DNA of 64,000 nucleotides from Lojkania enalia (GCA_010094045.1 ML986598.1:62001-126000), one strand, 5' to 3'. Numbered from the stretch's first letter, positions 49,609 through 60,855 are shown. Notes: generated by a model from the sequence alone, not told the origin. Made by a program: numbers and translations.

Positions 49609-51320
49609 GGATTCGGCACGACAGGAGTGTGGCGGAAGGCTCTCGTATTCAAAATGTATGAGGCCCCTCATTGCGGGGTGTGCTGGTGGAATAGCTATGG
49701 AAATGAACCGACTGGTTGAACCGACTCTCCAGCTCCATGGAGTTGGATAAAACCAGTCATTTCTCTGCCAGAATCAGTGTCCAATCGCCATATTGTTGAA
49801 CTCTCCTAGCTTTCATTCATCTCTCGAAGATATTCAGACGACTAAGACATGTATCGCGAATTGCCCTTTTCAGACAACCCCTCAATGTCCAATCGCACGG
49901 TCTACATCACCTTTCTCATGCGAGCAGCAGCCGACACGACTCGTTCTCCCGACACAACCAGCACGACACCCGTCCAGCCAACAACTCTACGCTTCCCAAA
50001 CCCAAACCCAAGCCCACAAAACCCATACATAGCCAAACACACACACATCGGCAACCCAAGCGCTTCCCCGCAATCGAATCCTCCCATCGGTAATTCCGAC
50101 ATGCATTCCAACACACTACCTTGAAAACGCTAACAACACAACATCGCCCACAACCATCCATCCATTAACATCCAACAACCCGCCATGCACGCCCTTGTCA
50201 CCAATGTACCAATCGCTTCCTTCCTATCTCCGGATAACGCCCGCCTCCCATTAGCCAATTTCGTCCCGCACCCGTGCCCACTCTGCGCTGCGCTGCCCAT
50301 TCTGATCCCTCGCATCACATCACATCCCATCCCACCGCACGCGCCCTTGCGCAGGATCAAGCTTATTTGAAACCCTGATCGGGAGCCATAGAAGCCCCTG
50401 GTCCGCTCGCCCCTAGGCAGGTTCAATATGCTTGCTTATCCATAACTTGTGACAGCATTGTACCTACTACAGGATGGAAGGATGGACGAATGTGCGTCGC
50501 TTAGCTGGTCGTGCGCGCATGCAAAGCACAGGTATGGATTTGTCTCAGCCACCGCAATCCACAACCCACTCTGACCGGTGAGCGCTCCATCTGACACATG
50601 TGCCGACAGCGTCAGGCCCGAGCAGCGACCGGTCAGCGAAAGCGCGCAGGTCGAGCCGGAGTGTTGTTGTTCCTGCATATGCGACTCCTGGGTGTTGTAA
50701 GGGTGGTATGTAATCCGCGAGCTGAGTGAAGGGAACCGGTAGGTGGTGTGGTGTAGCATTGCCGCAGGCGAAGGCGCAAGCAGACACACAAGCGTTCGAT
50801 TCATTTATTAGCTATGTTTCTACGTAATAGTCGGTACACTAGGCAGTCGTCTTATTCATTTCCTCCATTGATTTAGTGATTGATTAATTAATTAATTGGT
50901 TTATTATTTAGTTGCTGCAATACTGTGTGCTACGCTAGAATGCCAACAAATCTAGCAACCTTGCCAAAATAAAAACTCCCTCCGAAAGCATTCCCGCGCA
51001 AAGACAACATCGCTGAAACCTAACGCTCACAATATGCAATCATCAATTTAATTTCATACCATAACGTGGCCGCCACGCTATCCATGCAGAAATCCTCCAA
51101 AAACTCCGGCGCTAATCCGCGCTTACAATTTCGAATCAGGAAGTCGGTCATAGTATGTTGACGCGAAATGGGGCTGTGAACATAAAATCGTTGGAACTCG
51201 TTTTATAGGTCATTTATTTTCATTTAAATGGCAATCACGCGATCCAAGGCGGCCAGGTAGGCGTTACAGAGTCAATGTTGGCCCTCCTGTGGGAGCGCCT
51301 AGTTGCCTGTAACGATTGGG
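49609..51320. other. Convergent intergenic region
   Basis: 1.7 kb between 3' ends of the UCH37-like gene and the coiled-coil protein gene. Contains CA-rich low-complexity sequence around 49.9-50.1 kb and an ATTA repeat near 50880-50900. No gene seen. Confidence 0.55.
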
Positions 51321-53678
51321 CTAGAGTTTCTTCCTGGATCCTAGATCGGTGAGCGTGCTCGGGCTTGGTAAGCTGTGATCTGCTTCTGATGACGATGATG
51401 AAACCATCGGAGTAGAATCGAAGGAGGACCCTGAGTAAGGTTGCTTCGTTGAGGAAGACGATGCTGACTGCACGTCGTCGAGCACGGTGGCCATGGATAA
51501 GGATTCAGATTGAATAGCCGTGTGTATTGATTTGGAAACAATTGCTTGCGACGACACCGCAGAAGGCTCGCCGCTGGCCTCTACTTGTGATACAGTGGCG
51601 TCTTGCAGAGCCCTGAATTGTTCTACTTCAATTTTCGTCGTGGCCAGTGGGGGAATAAGAACTGGTTCCTCGGAGAAACTTGCCGCACGATGCTCGATTT
51701 GTGTAACTGTGGTCGTAGAAATCGATAGTGTAGTCGTGGTGGCTGTGGTAGTGGCAACTACTGATGCTGTGGAAAGTAGAGTTTCGTCATCAGGCAGCAT
51801 GCTAAGCAGCATGTTAGGCAGACTAGGGGACGGAAGAATGTCCGGATTTGGCTTCATGTGCATGGAAAGGAAGACGACGAAAACACTCAGAACAATGATA
51901 GCTATGTTTTTCTGATCGCGTGCAAGGAGTAGGATGTAGTTTCTCAAGAGCGTACCAAGTGGTATCTCATCTATGGCCGGTCTCCGTGATGTGGACCGAT
52001 GTCTGCCTCGAGATTGGTGCCGTCGATGGTTCTCGGTAGGATGAGGACTCTGCGGTAGTGGTGACGATGATGATGATGATGGAGAAGGCTGGCAATACTT
52101 TTCTTGCTCTTTCTTGAGCTCCTGCTCCAGTGCGCGGAAGCGCTCAGCAACGGCGCTTGCTTCTGCTAGAGCCTGCGCTTCGAACTCGAGGCGAATAGAT
52201 TCTTTTGCTTCCTCGATTCGTTCCTCGAGAGCATGATCGAATCGTTCCCTCTCAAGTTCCCGTTCCTCAGCCCTCTTTCTCTCTGCTTCTTCTTCTTCTA
52301 CCTTCCGCTGCAGTGCAGCTTCATCTTCCCTCATCTGTTTCACTCTCTCCTCCTCTAGCTTCTTCGACCGGGCAGCCTCCTCTTCGACCCTTCGCTGAAC
52401 CTCCGCCTTGTACATCTGCCTTTCTTTCTCGGCGGCTTGCTCTTCCCCAATCCTCTGCTCCATAGCTTTCCGAACGTCTTCTGGAATCCAGGGTGAGATT
52501 TCTACATCGCATCTCTCCATCTCACTCCAAGCAGCTGACCAAGCACCGGCTCTCATTAGCCCATTCGCTGCGTAGATTTTAATGTCCCATCTTTTTTTGC
52601 CCACTCCAACCCCTTTGCCGGGCCGTTTTATCTGGCGATGACAGTCCACACACATATTCTCATCACTCAATTCGGGCGTGGAACACTTCAATTCTCCCTC
52701 CTCATCAACCGTGATTGTGCCCCCACTCATACGGCTGCCTCTGCCCATATCATCATCTGTGACGCTTCCATTCTCTTCATCGTCGGATTCTTCTTCTGAA
52801 ACCGTGCCTCCTCCCACGAAATGGCCACACTTCAATAGACGCGGTGTCTTCAACTCAAGACTTTCTAGTATTCTTTCCTCTAACACATCGTATTCTTCCC
52901 TAGGATGTTGTATGAGAAGTCCACGCCGCATCAATACAATATCCCGTAGCTTCTCTTCTAGCAGCTTGTAATTCTCCATCAGCCATTCGGGCATAGTTCT
53001 AGCTATTAACTCGAGGGGATAGGGAAATTGCATCGGCAGGATCGTGACGTGCAACAACACCAAAGGCAGGTGCTGCTGTGGTGTAGGCGTGGGGCGCGGA
53101 CTCTCGTGAGCAGGCTGCTGACTCCCTCTACGTGAGCTTGATCTCCTTGACCCAGGCATTGAAACTGGTGTTTCTGATCTCCCACTTCTACTTGGCGTTG
53201 TGAGCTTGTATGACCCTTTTAATCGGTCGCGCGGGCTTTCAAATGCGTTAAAGGAAGGCGGGGAAGACATTTGCATTGCCCGTACTGATGAAGGGTTACG
53301 AAATGGCGGTCGCTCTTTACGAGGCGTATATCTCGCCTCGATTGCTTGATTCGGGGGTGGAATTGGTTTCGAGGAAATGGATAGTTCAGACGGAAGAGAT
53401 GAGATAAAGCTTGTAGTTGTTACACCCGAGACGTGGCGTGTCTGTGCCGTCGGTTTCGAGGTATATGTGGTGTCGTACGGCTCAGGCTCATGATCTGGTC
53501 CGTCCTCACGTTCAATACTTGCCACAGGTTCGTCTGGTGATGGAAGCGAGAACCCTGAGTTGAACGATGCATCGCCTTCGTACACCTCGGACGGAGATGG
53601 TGGCTCTTGATCTTCTGGATCTTCATAAATGACGAACGGAGGAGCATCTGGTGGAGGTGAATGATGGATTGTGGTCAT
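51321..53678 (-). CDS. Conserved fungal coiled-coil membrane protein, function unknown
   Basis: Intronless, 785 residues from the ATG at 53678. The frame is open upstream to another ATG at 53816, but the sequence there does not look conserved, so I prefer 53678. The N-terminal 200 residues are Pro/Ser-rich and disordered. A conserved block starts at LPLVLLHVTILPM and includes EEYDVLEERILESLELKTPR, then a CVDC pair near residue 343. A long charged coiled coil runs about 405-525. One transmembrane helix lies near 589-610 (IAIIVLSVFVVFLSM), followed by a Ser/Thr-rich, presumably extracytoplasmic tail. Orthologs in databases are often named 'pathway-specific nitrogen regulator', a name I recall without knowing functional evidence; no DNA-binding domain is visible here. 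A tail-side membrane protein is what the sequence shows. Confidence 0.75.
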   Translation of the reverse strand: MTTIHHSPPPDAPPFVIYEDPEDQEPPSPSEVYEGDASFNSGFSLPSPDEPVASIEREDGPDHEPEPYDTTYTSKPTAQTRHVSGVTTTSFISSLPSELSISSKPIPPPNQAIEARYTPRKERPPFRNPSSVRAMQMSSPPSFNAFESPRDRLKGSYKLTTPSRSGRSETPVSMPGSRRSSSRRGSQQPAHESPRPTPTPQQHLPLVLLHVTILPMQFPYPLELIARTMPEWLMENYKLLEEKLRDIVLMRRGLLIQHPREEYDVLEERILESLELKTPRLLKCGHFVGGGTVSEEESDDEENGSVTDDDMGRGSRMSGGTITVDEEGELKCSTPELSDENMCVDCHRQIKRPGKGVGVGKKRWDIKIYAANGLMRAGAWSAAWSEMERCDVEISPWIPEDVRKAMEQRIGEEQAAEKERQMYKAEVQRRVEEEAARSKKLEEERVKQMREDEAALQRKVEEEEAERKRAEERELERERFDHALEERIEEAKESIRLEFEAQALAEASAVAERFRALEQELKKEQEKYCQPSPSSSSSSPLPQSPHPTENHRRHQSRGRHRSTSRRPAIDEIPLGTLLRNYILLLARDQKNIAIIVLSVFVVFLSMHMKPNPDILPSPSLPNMLLSMLPDDETLLSTASVVATTTATTTTLSISTTTVTQIEHRAASFSEEPVLIPPLATTKIEVEQFRALQDATVSQVEASGEPSAVSSQAIVSKSIHTAIQSESLSMATVLDDVQSASSSSTKQPYSGSSFDSTPMVSSSSSEADHSLPSPSTLTDLGSRKKL

Positions 53679-54268
53679 ATCGATTGTTCGTCGCTCTCGC
53701 GACTGAGGCAATGTTCCGGCTGTATGTGATCCTGAGAAACTCACTTGTATCTTTCGATTGAGAGCGATGTGCGAGATAAAATATGGGACCGAAGGGCAAG
53801 GGTATAACTTTGGCATACAAAAGTAGACGTCGTTGATGTTTGATGTTTTGGCGCTAACCAAAACCGTGGTCGCCAGAGTAACCGAAAGTACGGTGAATAT
53901 GCTACCAACATGCAGCCGCCCACCGACATTTACAACTCATCGTGCAGCTCCGTCTCAAGCCCCAAACAGAAGTCGAGATAGAAATAACTATTTAATTATC
54001 TAGAGGCGCTATAAAGTAAGACGTCGCTAGTAGTGATGTATATGCACGTGTGCGATCGTATCGTCCTCAATGTCACGATTTGGTATGATCTTTACAGGAT
54101 ATGTCTTCATATTGTGGCTTCGTAGCCGACAATCTCAATTATAATACGGCATTGATCGCCTTAGGGCCATGCCACCGCCGACCGAGGACCGTCCCTTTAC
54201 TCTCCATTTTTTGTAATAAGTCGTGCGAGTTTACCAATTATGCGGATAAACCTCGGAGAAACATTTGC

Positions 54269-54991
54269 CTACTCCAAACTCTCAGCGAGCACAGTAGCAG
54301 AGAATCTCAGATCACCCCCGTTCTCGCTCTCAATCCTCATCAGCCTCCCCAAACCCCTCTCTACTGCTGCCGCACTCAACACATCCTCATCCTCTCCCAG
54401 TGGGCCTCGGTCCAACGGCCCCTTGCGCGCTCCCTCTAGTTCCCATAGATGCCCGTCTTTCCCTTTGACAAAGGCAACAAAATGCTGGCCCAGATGATCC
54501 TGTGTCTCAGGGAGCGTATCACCCAGCACAGCAGCTTCCTGATGTGCCTCCTCGAAAGCATCTGATTCCTCTAGGACCTTTGCGCGATCGAACATTGTCT
54601 TTGGTAGAGCGTCTTTTCTGATCTGGTCAAGTGTAGATCCGGGTGTGATATATCTCGATGCTTCTCCGTTCAGCAAGCAATGTACGAGACCGATGCTGCC
54701 ACATGCATTTCCGATGGTTTGCTTGAACCATATCACCGGCTCCTCCTCACCTTTTCCGTCGTATTCGCCCTTATCTTTATCTTCTGTTGTTCGAGCCTTG
54801 TTCCATGTTGGGGTGAGAGGAATGATGACGAGGAGCGCGAGGGCAGGCCGCGGGATGAAGGCGAGAAGGTCAGGGTCAGTGAGGGAGTAGATATCATGGA
54901 AGGAGAGAGACGGGCTAAGGCCCAAGGTGCTGGCGAGCTGGTTCATCACCGCCGGGTTATTTTCGAGCATCGTGAATACCTTCTTTGCCAT
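54269..54991 (-). CDS. UCHL3/YUH1-type ubiquitin C-terminal hydrolase
   Basis: Intronless, 240 residues. The UCH fold is clear: N-terminal LENNPAVMNQLASTLGL, FIPRPALALLVIIPLT, and the active site FKQTIGNACGS with oxyanion Gln91 and nucleophile Cys97. His170 is in GQHFVAFV. The third triad residue, usually Asp in an ELDG motif, is Glu186 here (LWELEGARKGP). The geometry may still work and the swap may be shared by fungal orthologs. Yeast Yuh1 cleaves short C-terminal extensions from ubiquitin and Rub1/Nedd8 precursors. It lacks the UCH37 C-terminal extension, so it is not a recent copy of the gene at 48.5 kb. Shares a 667-bp divergent promoter with the cupin gene. Confidence 0.9.
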   Translation of the reverse strand: MAKKVFTMLENNPAVMNQLASTLGLSPSLSFHDIYSLTDPDLLAFIPRPALALLVIIPLTPTWNKARTTEDKDKGEYDGKGEEEPVIWFKQTIGNACGSIGLVHCLLNGEASRYITPGSTLDQIRKDALPKTMFDRAKVLEESDAFEEAHQEAAVLGDTLPETQDHLGQHFVAFVKGKDGHLWELEGARKGPLDRGPLGEDEDVLSAAAVERGLGRLMRIESENGGDLRFSATVLAESLE

Positions 54992-55658
54992 GCTGTTTGA
55001 TCCGAGTAATATTAAGGGGATGTGAAGAGGATCTCAGTGCTATGGTGTCTGAAGACTAATTGGACAGTATTGGTAAATAGAGTCCGTCTGCAGGGTGCTA
55101 GGCACCCGCGCCACGCGTACACAGTGACGGCTACCGCTGTTCAGGGCGATTTTACTCTCGGTGAGCTCAGTCGAGTTTCTTAGGCAGCCCGTCGCAAAAT
55201 CTGCAGCGCGATCGGAGGAAAAGGTCGCGACATGACGGACGCCAGTCTTTGGACAGGGCACGGCAATCCCCCGCACTAGCCAGAGATGAAGGCGGTTGAG
55301 TATTCACCCCGCTACGGGCCCCCGGACCTCTCTCGCACAAACTAGGACCAACTTGCAAATCATAGCTGTACACAAATAGACTGTGCAGGATACAATCGTT
55401 ATAAATACAAGCAACTTGGGCTCAGATTGATAGAAGTTCCATCTTTCAATTGGACTTCCGAGATCAGCCCATACATCGGCTCTCCGCCCGCATATTTACA
55501 TCTCAGTGTCCGAAAATACGCTTATATGTAATCCCTTGAAAGAGCATAATCGCATTCTGTTCTCAAACTTCCAGATAAAGTAGCTATCTTCGTTCTTGCA
55601 ATACATCCGTTTGAAAGCCTTAAATCTCTCCCACAACATTGTTTAGCACATATCTACG
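54992..55658. promoter_or_regulatory. Divergent promoter region (UCHL3-like / cupin)
   Basis: 667 bp between two head-to-head start codons. No ORF with support. Specific factor sites cannot be assigned from sequence alone. Confidence 0.55.
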
Positions 55659-56312
55659 ATGGACGACGAAGCTAGACAAGCCCTTGCAGCTATGCAAATG
55701 CCTAAGCGCCCTATAAACTTCGTTCCTGCAAAAGCAGGCGAAATACTCAAGCTTGGCCACATTACATGCCGGATCATGGAAGATGGATCGAGAACAGGTA
55801 AGCGTTGCTCCCGTCCCCGAGCCCCTGAATCTCTTTATAGCAAAAACGCACTCTTCCTGAATATTTATCTTTCAAATGTTACTGAGCCAATTAACCGTTC
55901 TCTGACACTGACATCCCTAGACAACCGCATTGGCAGCGCTGAATTCACTGTCCCAGCCAAGACGGCCGGTCCTCCAGCCCATTGGCATGAAATGCACGAC
56001 GAAACCTTCCTTGTAACCCAGGGCACCATTCGCTTCCACGCACCAGACGGCCAAATCGTCGACGCCCACGAAGGCGACTACGTCACTGTCCCCATTCGAG
56101 CCCCGCATACGTTTTCGAACCCGTTCGACGTAGAGGCCAAGTTTTTCAATACGTATACGCCGTCGTTTTATATCAATTATTTCAAGATGATGGCTGAAAT
56201 GAGCAAAGGCGATGCAATGATGAGTAAGGAGAAGAATCTAGAGGCTATGTCGAGATTTGCTACTGTGCCGGCTAAGCCGCTAATGGAAGAGATTGCGAAA
56301 GGCTCGAAGTAG
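55659..56312 (+). CDS. Small cupin-domain protein
   Basis: Two exons, 55659-55797 and 55921-56312; the 123-nt intron is a multiple of three and lacks stops, so an unspliced reading would add 41 false residues. Spliced length 176 residues. A single cupin barrel: motif 1 HWHEMHDETFLVTQGTIRFH provides the metal-binding His-x-His...Glu set and motif 2 GDYVTVPIRAPHTFSNP the last His. Most similar in layout to single-domain quercetin dioxygenase-like or RmlC-type cupins. No signal peptide, so probably cytosolic. The substrate cannot be told. Confidence 0.82.
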   Translation: MDDEARQALAAMQMPKRPINFVPAKAGEILKLGHITCRIMEDGSRTGKRCSRPRAPESLYSKNALFLNIYLSNVTEPINRSLTLTSLDNRIGSAEFTVPAKTAGPPAHWHEMHDETFLVTQGTIRFHAPDGQIVDAHEGDYVTVPIRAPHTFSNPFDVEAKFFNTYTPSFYINYFKMMAEMSKGDAMMSKEKNLEAMSRFATVPAKPLMEEIAKGSK

Positions 56313-56586
56313 AATAGCATGATGCTTTCTTGCGGATGTGAGACAGCAGCACAGAAAACGGGAATCAAGGCCAACTAGAGATATACTACTTTCACCATTG
56401 AATTTGTTTTGTGTTCCTCGTCCTTCTATACATTACTATTTTGACTTTCACGCTGTTGTCTTATGGAAAAAAAAAAACTGCCCAGGATTTCTTTAACCCG
56501 TCCGAATGACCCTAAACACTTTCCCCCCGGATTGAGTCCACCTATTCATACTCACAAGGTAATACCTGCACGTTAGTCCTAAATCT

Positions 56587-57250
56587 TCACCACCTATCCA
56601 CACTCTCCAGCTCCTCACCCGCAACCTCCTTCCCACCCGTACTTGTAATCTTCGTCTGCTGGCTCACCGTCATATCACCCGCACCACAAGGACTCTTCGT
56701 CAACGGGAGTCCATATTCCGGACTCGGTGCGAATCTCGAAAAAGTCCCATCAACAGGGCTATTAGTCCCAAACGCTGCTTCTCTCCAATAACGAGAGCTC
56801 AGTGTAAACGGCAAATCGAGTAGGCGCAGAAAAAATGAGTCTAGAGGGGAAAAGTAAACGCGTGAGCTTATACATCTTGCACAGATTGCGGGAATATGTG
56901 GAATCCGTTCCAATTCAATGTCGTCTCGTTATCGGCTAATCGACCGTATCGTTAGACTTACTGGCCCCGTGTGTTCACTTTTATCTTCCATGCCCGGACC
57001 GAGTCCGATTCGTAAGGTGAGGGCGCAGTTTTTGCGGTTTAAGGTGGGTAAGACGGTGGCGTTGTACGTGTTGTTGAAGTTTGAGGTAGAGAATGAGGCT
57101 AACAATATCGACGGCTGCTTTGTTGGGTATGATTTGGACCTGCACGGTTCCGGCAGCCGGTGTTGCCGCTTAAAGTTGAGAGAAGCGGGGGTGGTGTGGG
57201 GGAGTCGTGAGCGTGAGCGGGATGAGGAATAGAAGCAGAGAGCCCTGCAT
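56587..57250 (-). pseudogene. Doubtful small secreted-protein gene or relic
   Basis: An ATG at 57250 opens a signal-peptide-like start (MQGSLLLFLIPLTLTTPP) that ends at a stop after 26 codons, with no GT donor before it. Protein-like sequence with N-glycosylation sites (NFNNTYNATVLPTLNRKNC) follows in another frame up to about 56950, then a third open block (to 56587) ends in a stop. I could not join the pieces with normal splice sites. It may be a frameshifted secreted-protein gene, or chance. Confidence 0.28.
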
Positions 57251-57288
57251 TGCGTATTTTTAGTGTAGTCGGAGGCCTTGTGTATCAA

Positions 57289-57889
57289 GATAGGTAAAAA
57301 GAAATGGGTAAATGCTGACGTCGAGGAAGAATGGCCGGAGAAGAGTTCCTATGTCCGTAGCTCTCTACTACTTGTTACGCCTATGCTGCAAAGTCACGAT
57401 TTTTACAAGTATTGCATATAACACCTTGCTTCACGATCGGTAGGAAGAAGCAACTGCATCTGCAGGCACGTTACGGTAGTCCAAGTACGTTCTATTTTTA
57501 CGCCCCTTGAAAATATTGCATTCGTTATATCGTGGTCCAACTCACAGGTAAATATGCTAGTGAACCGGATGTGCAACCAGGATCATAATTCGTCAATTCA
57601 TCTAATGTTTTGCTCGAACACGAAAACCGATAAACTGATAGATTGCCGAGCATGAACAAAATGCGAAAAACCGGGGACTAGACCAGGCTGCACTAAGCGG
57701 CATACTGCACGAATGAGCATCCGGCGACATGGTTTATCAAAGTCAAGAACGGAAACGGAGGAGCAAACTATCCATCAGAAGACTGTTCGAGAACGTCCAA
57801 ACATACAAAAAGTCAAAGCAGAATACAGATATCTCAGATACATATCTCAATAATAATTCAGTGCTCTCTTCAGCCACCACTCGCCTATC
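57289..57889. other. Intergenic, no gene seen
   Basis: 600 bp of AT-rich DNA ahead of the small secreted-protein gene, presumably its promoter. No RNA gene or repeat recognised. Confidence 0.55.
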
Positions 57890-58576
57890 ATGAGGCCTTC
57901 AATAATACCAATCCTAATCCGCATCCCTGCAACATTAGCAGCAACTGTAGAGATTCTCTCACAAACCTACACCGGTCGCTGCGACGATGCCCAAAGCTAT
58001 ACCAACGTTGACGGGGCCTCAACTATCCTCACAACTTCATTAATACCTTTCATACCCTCCGCCAACCCTAGTGACCGAAGTAATAGATGCACTGTGATCT
58101 ACAACCTCGCCCTCTCCGAACCAAATCATCATATCCTCATAAACCAGAACGGAGGAGAGGTCAGGGGGTGGGTGCAGATAGACGGTAACTCAACTGTACT
58201 TATTAAAGCTACATATCAATTTCCTGGGGACTTCACGCAGGTTAGTCTTCCCTCCTAATTTCCCATCTTCAGTCTCACGGAGGTTTCCTAGAGTTGGCTC
58301 ATGAGGGTACAGGGTTCTAGCGAATGGATCGTCAGAGGTCCGCAGCTGGGAAAGTTCGGAAATCTGAGAGACAACGCGGACGATACTGGTGTGAGGTCAC
58401 CTTGTAATCCGGCTCAGCTGCAGATCAACTATCAAACTAGAACAACTAGGACAGATAGTCAACCTATTACTCAAATACCTGTGGATCCGGCCCCTGGAGA
58501 GGGAGAATGGATTTTTAGTACTGATCTTCTTGTGTATCCTTGTTTTAATTCAAGGCAGCGTAGAAAAGAAAATTGA
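57890..58576 (+). CDS. Small secreted cysteine-containing protein
   Basis: Two exons, 57890-58240 and 58313-58576, with a 72-nt intron (acceptor GGGTACAG), 204 residues. The N-terminal 25 residues are hydrophobic and read as a signal peptide. The mature part holds four cysteines (GRCDD, NRCTV, SPCNP, YPCFN), enough for two disulfide bonds, and at least one N-glycosylation site (NST). The layout resembles small secreted beta-rich fungal proteins of the DUF4360 type, but I am not sure of the family. Function unknown; an extracellular or cell-wall role is inferred from the signal. Its 3' end faces that of the secreted deacylase gene at a distance of 87 bp. Confidence 0.68.
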
Positions 58577-58663
58577 AGGTAGAAAAGCGAAGGCAAGATA
58601 GATAATCCGACCTGTACACAGGAATCAAAACTTTTCAATTAATTTCCTAACCCTTGGAACGTC

Positions 58664-59853
58664 CTAGAAGATGCAACCATCAACGCATTCCGGGTCGGTA
58701 GAGTTGTATGCTATCTGCCCAACACTTGCTCCCGGCTCAATGCTTGGATCCCTCGGGCTCTGGAACATGCGGCCATCTTCGGGCGCGTAGAGAGTCTCCA
58801 GAATGTCACCAAATGCATTGAGAATGTTGGCAATCGGCTGCCCTTTCTTAACTGGCTCGTCGACGAGAACCAAGCGCTCCACAAATCCACCATAAGTTGA
58901 AGGCGTATCGTGAAAGGTGGTGATGATGTACGTGTTGCTCAGGTCTGGCTGATACACTTTGGTGGAATTCGACGGGATGATGCGGAGATCGTCCAGGACC
59001 CGGTTGACGAAGTCAAAGGTCCGGTCAATGAGACTGTTGTTCCAGACTTTCGCCTGGCCCATTTCAACAGTGATTGAAGGGATTTGGTTGTCCACAAAGG
59101 TGGTCTCGATGCTGCCCGGCTCTCCAATATCAATCTTGAGTGTATCCGGTTGAAGTAGCTTGGCTAGGCGCTCCACGTAGGGAAGGCGGAAATCAGCGTA
59201 ACACCAAAGGCTAGTTTCACCTCCTGAGCTCGGCGTATGGAGGTCAATGCCAACATCCACCTGTGACTTGTTTCCCCACACGTTGTTCCAAATGTTATAA
59301 GCAAGCAGCTCAGCTCCATTGCCTCCTTCCGAGGAAGGCGTGCCTGGGAAGACGCGGTTGACGTTGGTGAGAAAGCCAGAGGCACTGGCCGTGAAGTAGT
59401 TTCTCTGGTTAAGATAGATTCCCATAGGATTGACCGTAGGAATAGCGATTACTGTGACCATGTCAGTTCCTATTCTATCCTTCGGACATATGTAATCCCA
59501 CCTGTGCCATTGAGAGTAGATACTTGGGCCTTGAGCTGGTCGAATATCCGCTGAACGACCCTCACCCCATTAAGCTCATCTCCATGTATTGCCGCTGTGA
59601 GAGCAAGCTTCTTTCCACTCTCCAAGCTCTCCGGTGTCCCTCGTGCTACCATTACGGGCACATGAAGCGGGGTTCCTCCATTGAGCTCCCCAACCCTCAG
59701 ATAATATCTCGTAATGGTTTGCGGAGGAATGTCGGCGAGATCGAGATATGAAATGACGGGAACGCCATTCAATACATCGCCAGTGTAATTTAAGGCGTAT
59801 GAGCCGCGGGCGACAAGAGCGCAAATTGCGAGGAATTGGCCGAGAAGCTGCAT
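58664..59853 (-). CDS. Secreted AstE/AspA-type zinc deacylase (succinylglutamate desuccinylase/aspartoacylase family)
   Basis: Two exons, 59853-59502 and 59451-58664, with a 50-nt intron ending CACAG; joining restores NGTVIAIPTVNP. 379 residues. A signal peptide covers about residues 1-20. Zinc ligands of the M14-like fold are visible: HGDE (His90, Glu93) and His189 in GIDLHTPSSG; Glu247 in ITVEMG is the probable catalytic base and the NRVFPG block near residue 149 carries the conserved Arg. The family hydrolyses acyl-amino acids such as succinylglutamate or acetyl-aspartate, but secreted fungal members have unknown substrates. Several N-glycosylation sites (NYT, NGT, NKS, NNS) fit secretion. 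The start ATG at 59853 directly precedes the signal peptide. Confidence 0.87.
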
Positions 59854-60855
59854 GATTGTTAGCCCAATTAAACAGGCTCCGATTTTCTCGAGGACCCCTC
59901 CATTTTATATCATTCGTATTGAAGATAGGCCTTACCTCGGTGTCGCTGGTGCCATTCGAACAATTAGGAAGGTCAAAAGCCCTTCGGCAGAGATGACGGC
60001 GCCTAGAATGCCTAGCCTGAGCTAAGAACCGCCTTTCAACTAGAGAATGTTGGAAGGTGGAAGGCGTAACACGTTATCGCGCCATAGATTCTCCCGATAC
60101 ATCTTCGGGTAAGTCCAATTGTCAAATTCGTGGGGAGAAGCTGGAGATGGCTGAATGGAGCGACGTGCGAACTTGCGCAACATGATTCCACGAGTCATGT
60201 CGTGCCGGGATTAGTCGCCCGCATGCCGTCCTCTTTCGGATGTTTGTTTTCGTTCAAGTCTGTATATTATAGGTATATAAATTCAGGTCAAGATACGCAG
60301 GCTTCAGACTATCCTACCATGAGCAAACAATAACAGGATCACTACAGCGGTTGCTAATGTGGGTAATCTCGGGAAAATGTTTTGCTATATTTTATCTATC
60401 TACTACACGCAACTTTGTACAGTTTGATTTGTTCACACTAATCACTAGACACTTCCTAATCAATCACTACCTATGTCAATTTTCTCTGTTAATTGATGTC
60501 ACATGTATTCTCCATTTACCAAAGATATAAGTGCTACTACTTAGATTACAATCTATCTCCGCTATCGTAGTGTATGTAAACAATTCGAGTCCACGTACGA
60601 CTCTAGCTGTGAATCTTTCTCATGCGAAAACATTACATATTGAAAAGAATGCAATGACAAAGGTTTCATGTACGAACAAGTAAAATCAAATAAAGCAAAA
60701 GTTATAACAATACCACGAAGCGGCACCTACCTTTGTTCTGTCTTTGGGGGTATCTTAGTGTTCATCATTCTTTGTTTGGGATATTTGATGTCCCTCATTT
60801 GCCACCGATTACATTTATCTACTTTCTTTCAGTCATCTATCCACACATGTCCCCT
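59854..60855. other. Intergenic, AT-rich
   Basis: About 1 kb upstream of the deacylase gene. AT-rich from 60240 onward, no gene or RNA recognised. Confidence 0.55.

Noticed and set aside
59462..59501. Alternative 32-nt intron or read-through in the deacylase gene
   Set aside because: The 50-nt intron ending at 59452 restores NGTVIAIPTVNP with a proper branch site; the shorter option inserts extra residues in a conserved block.
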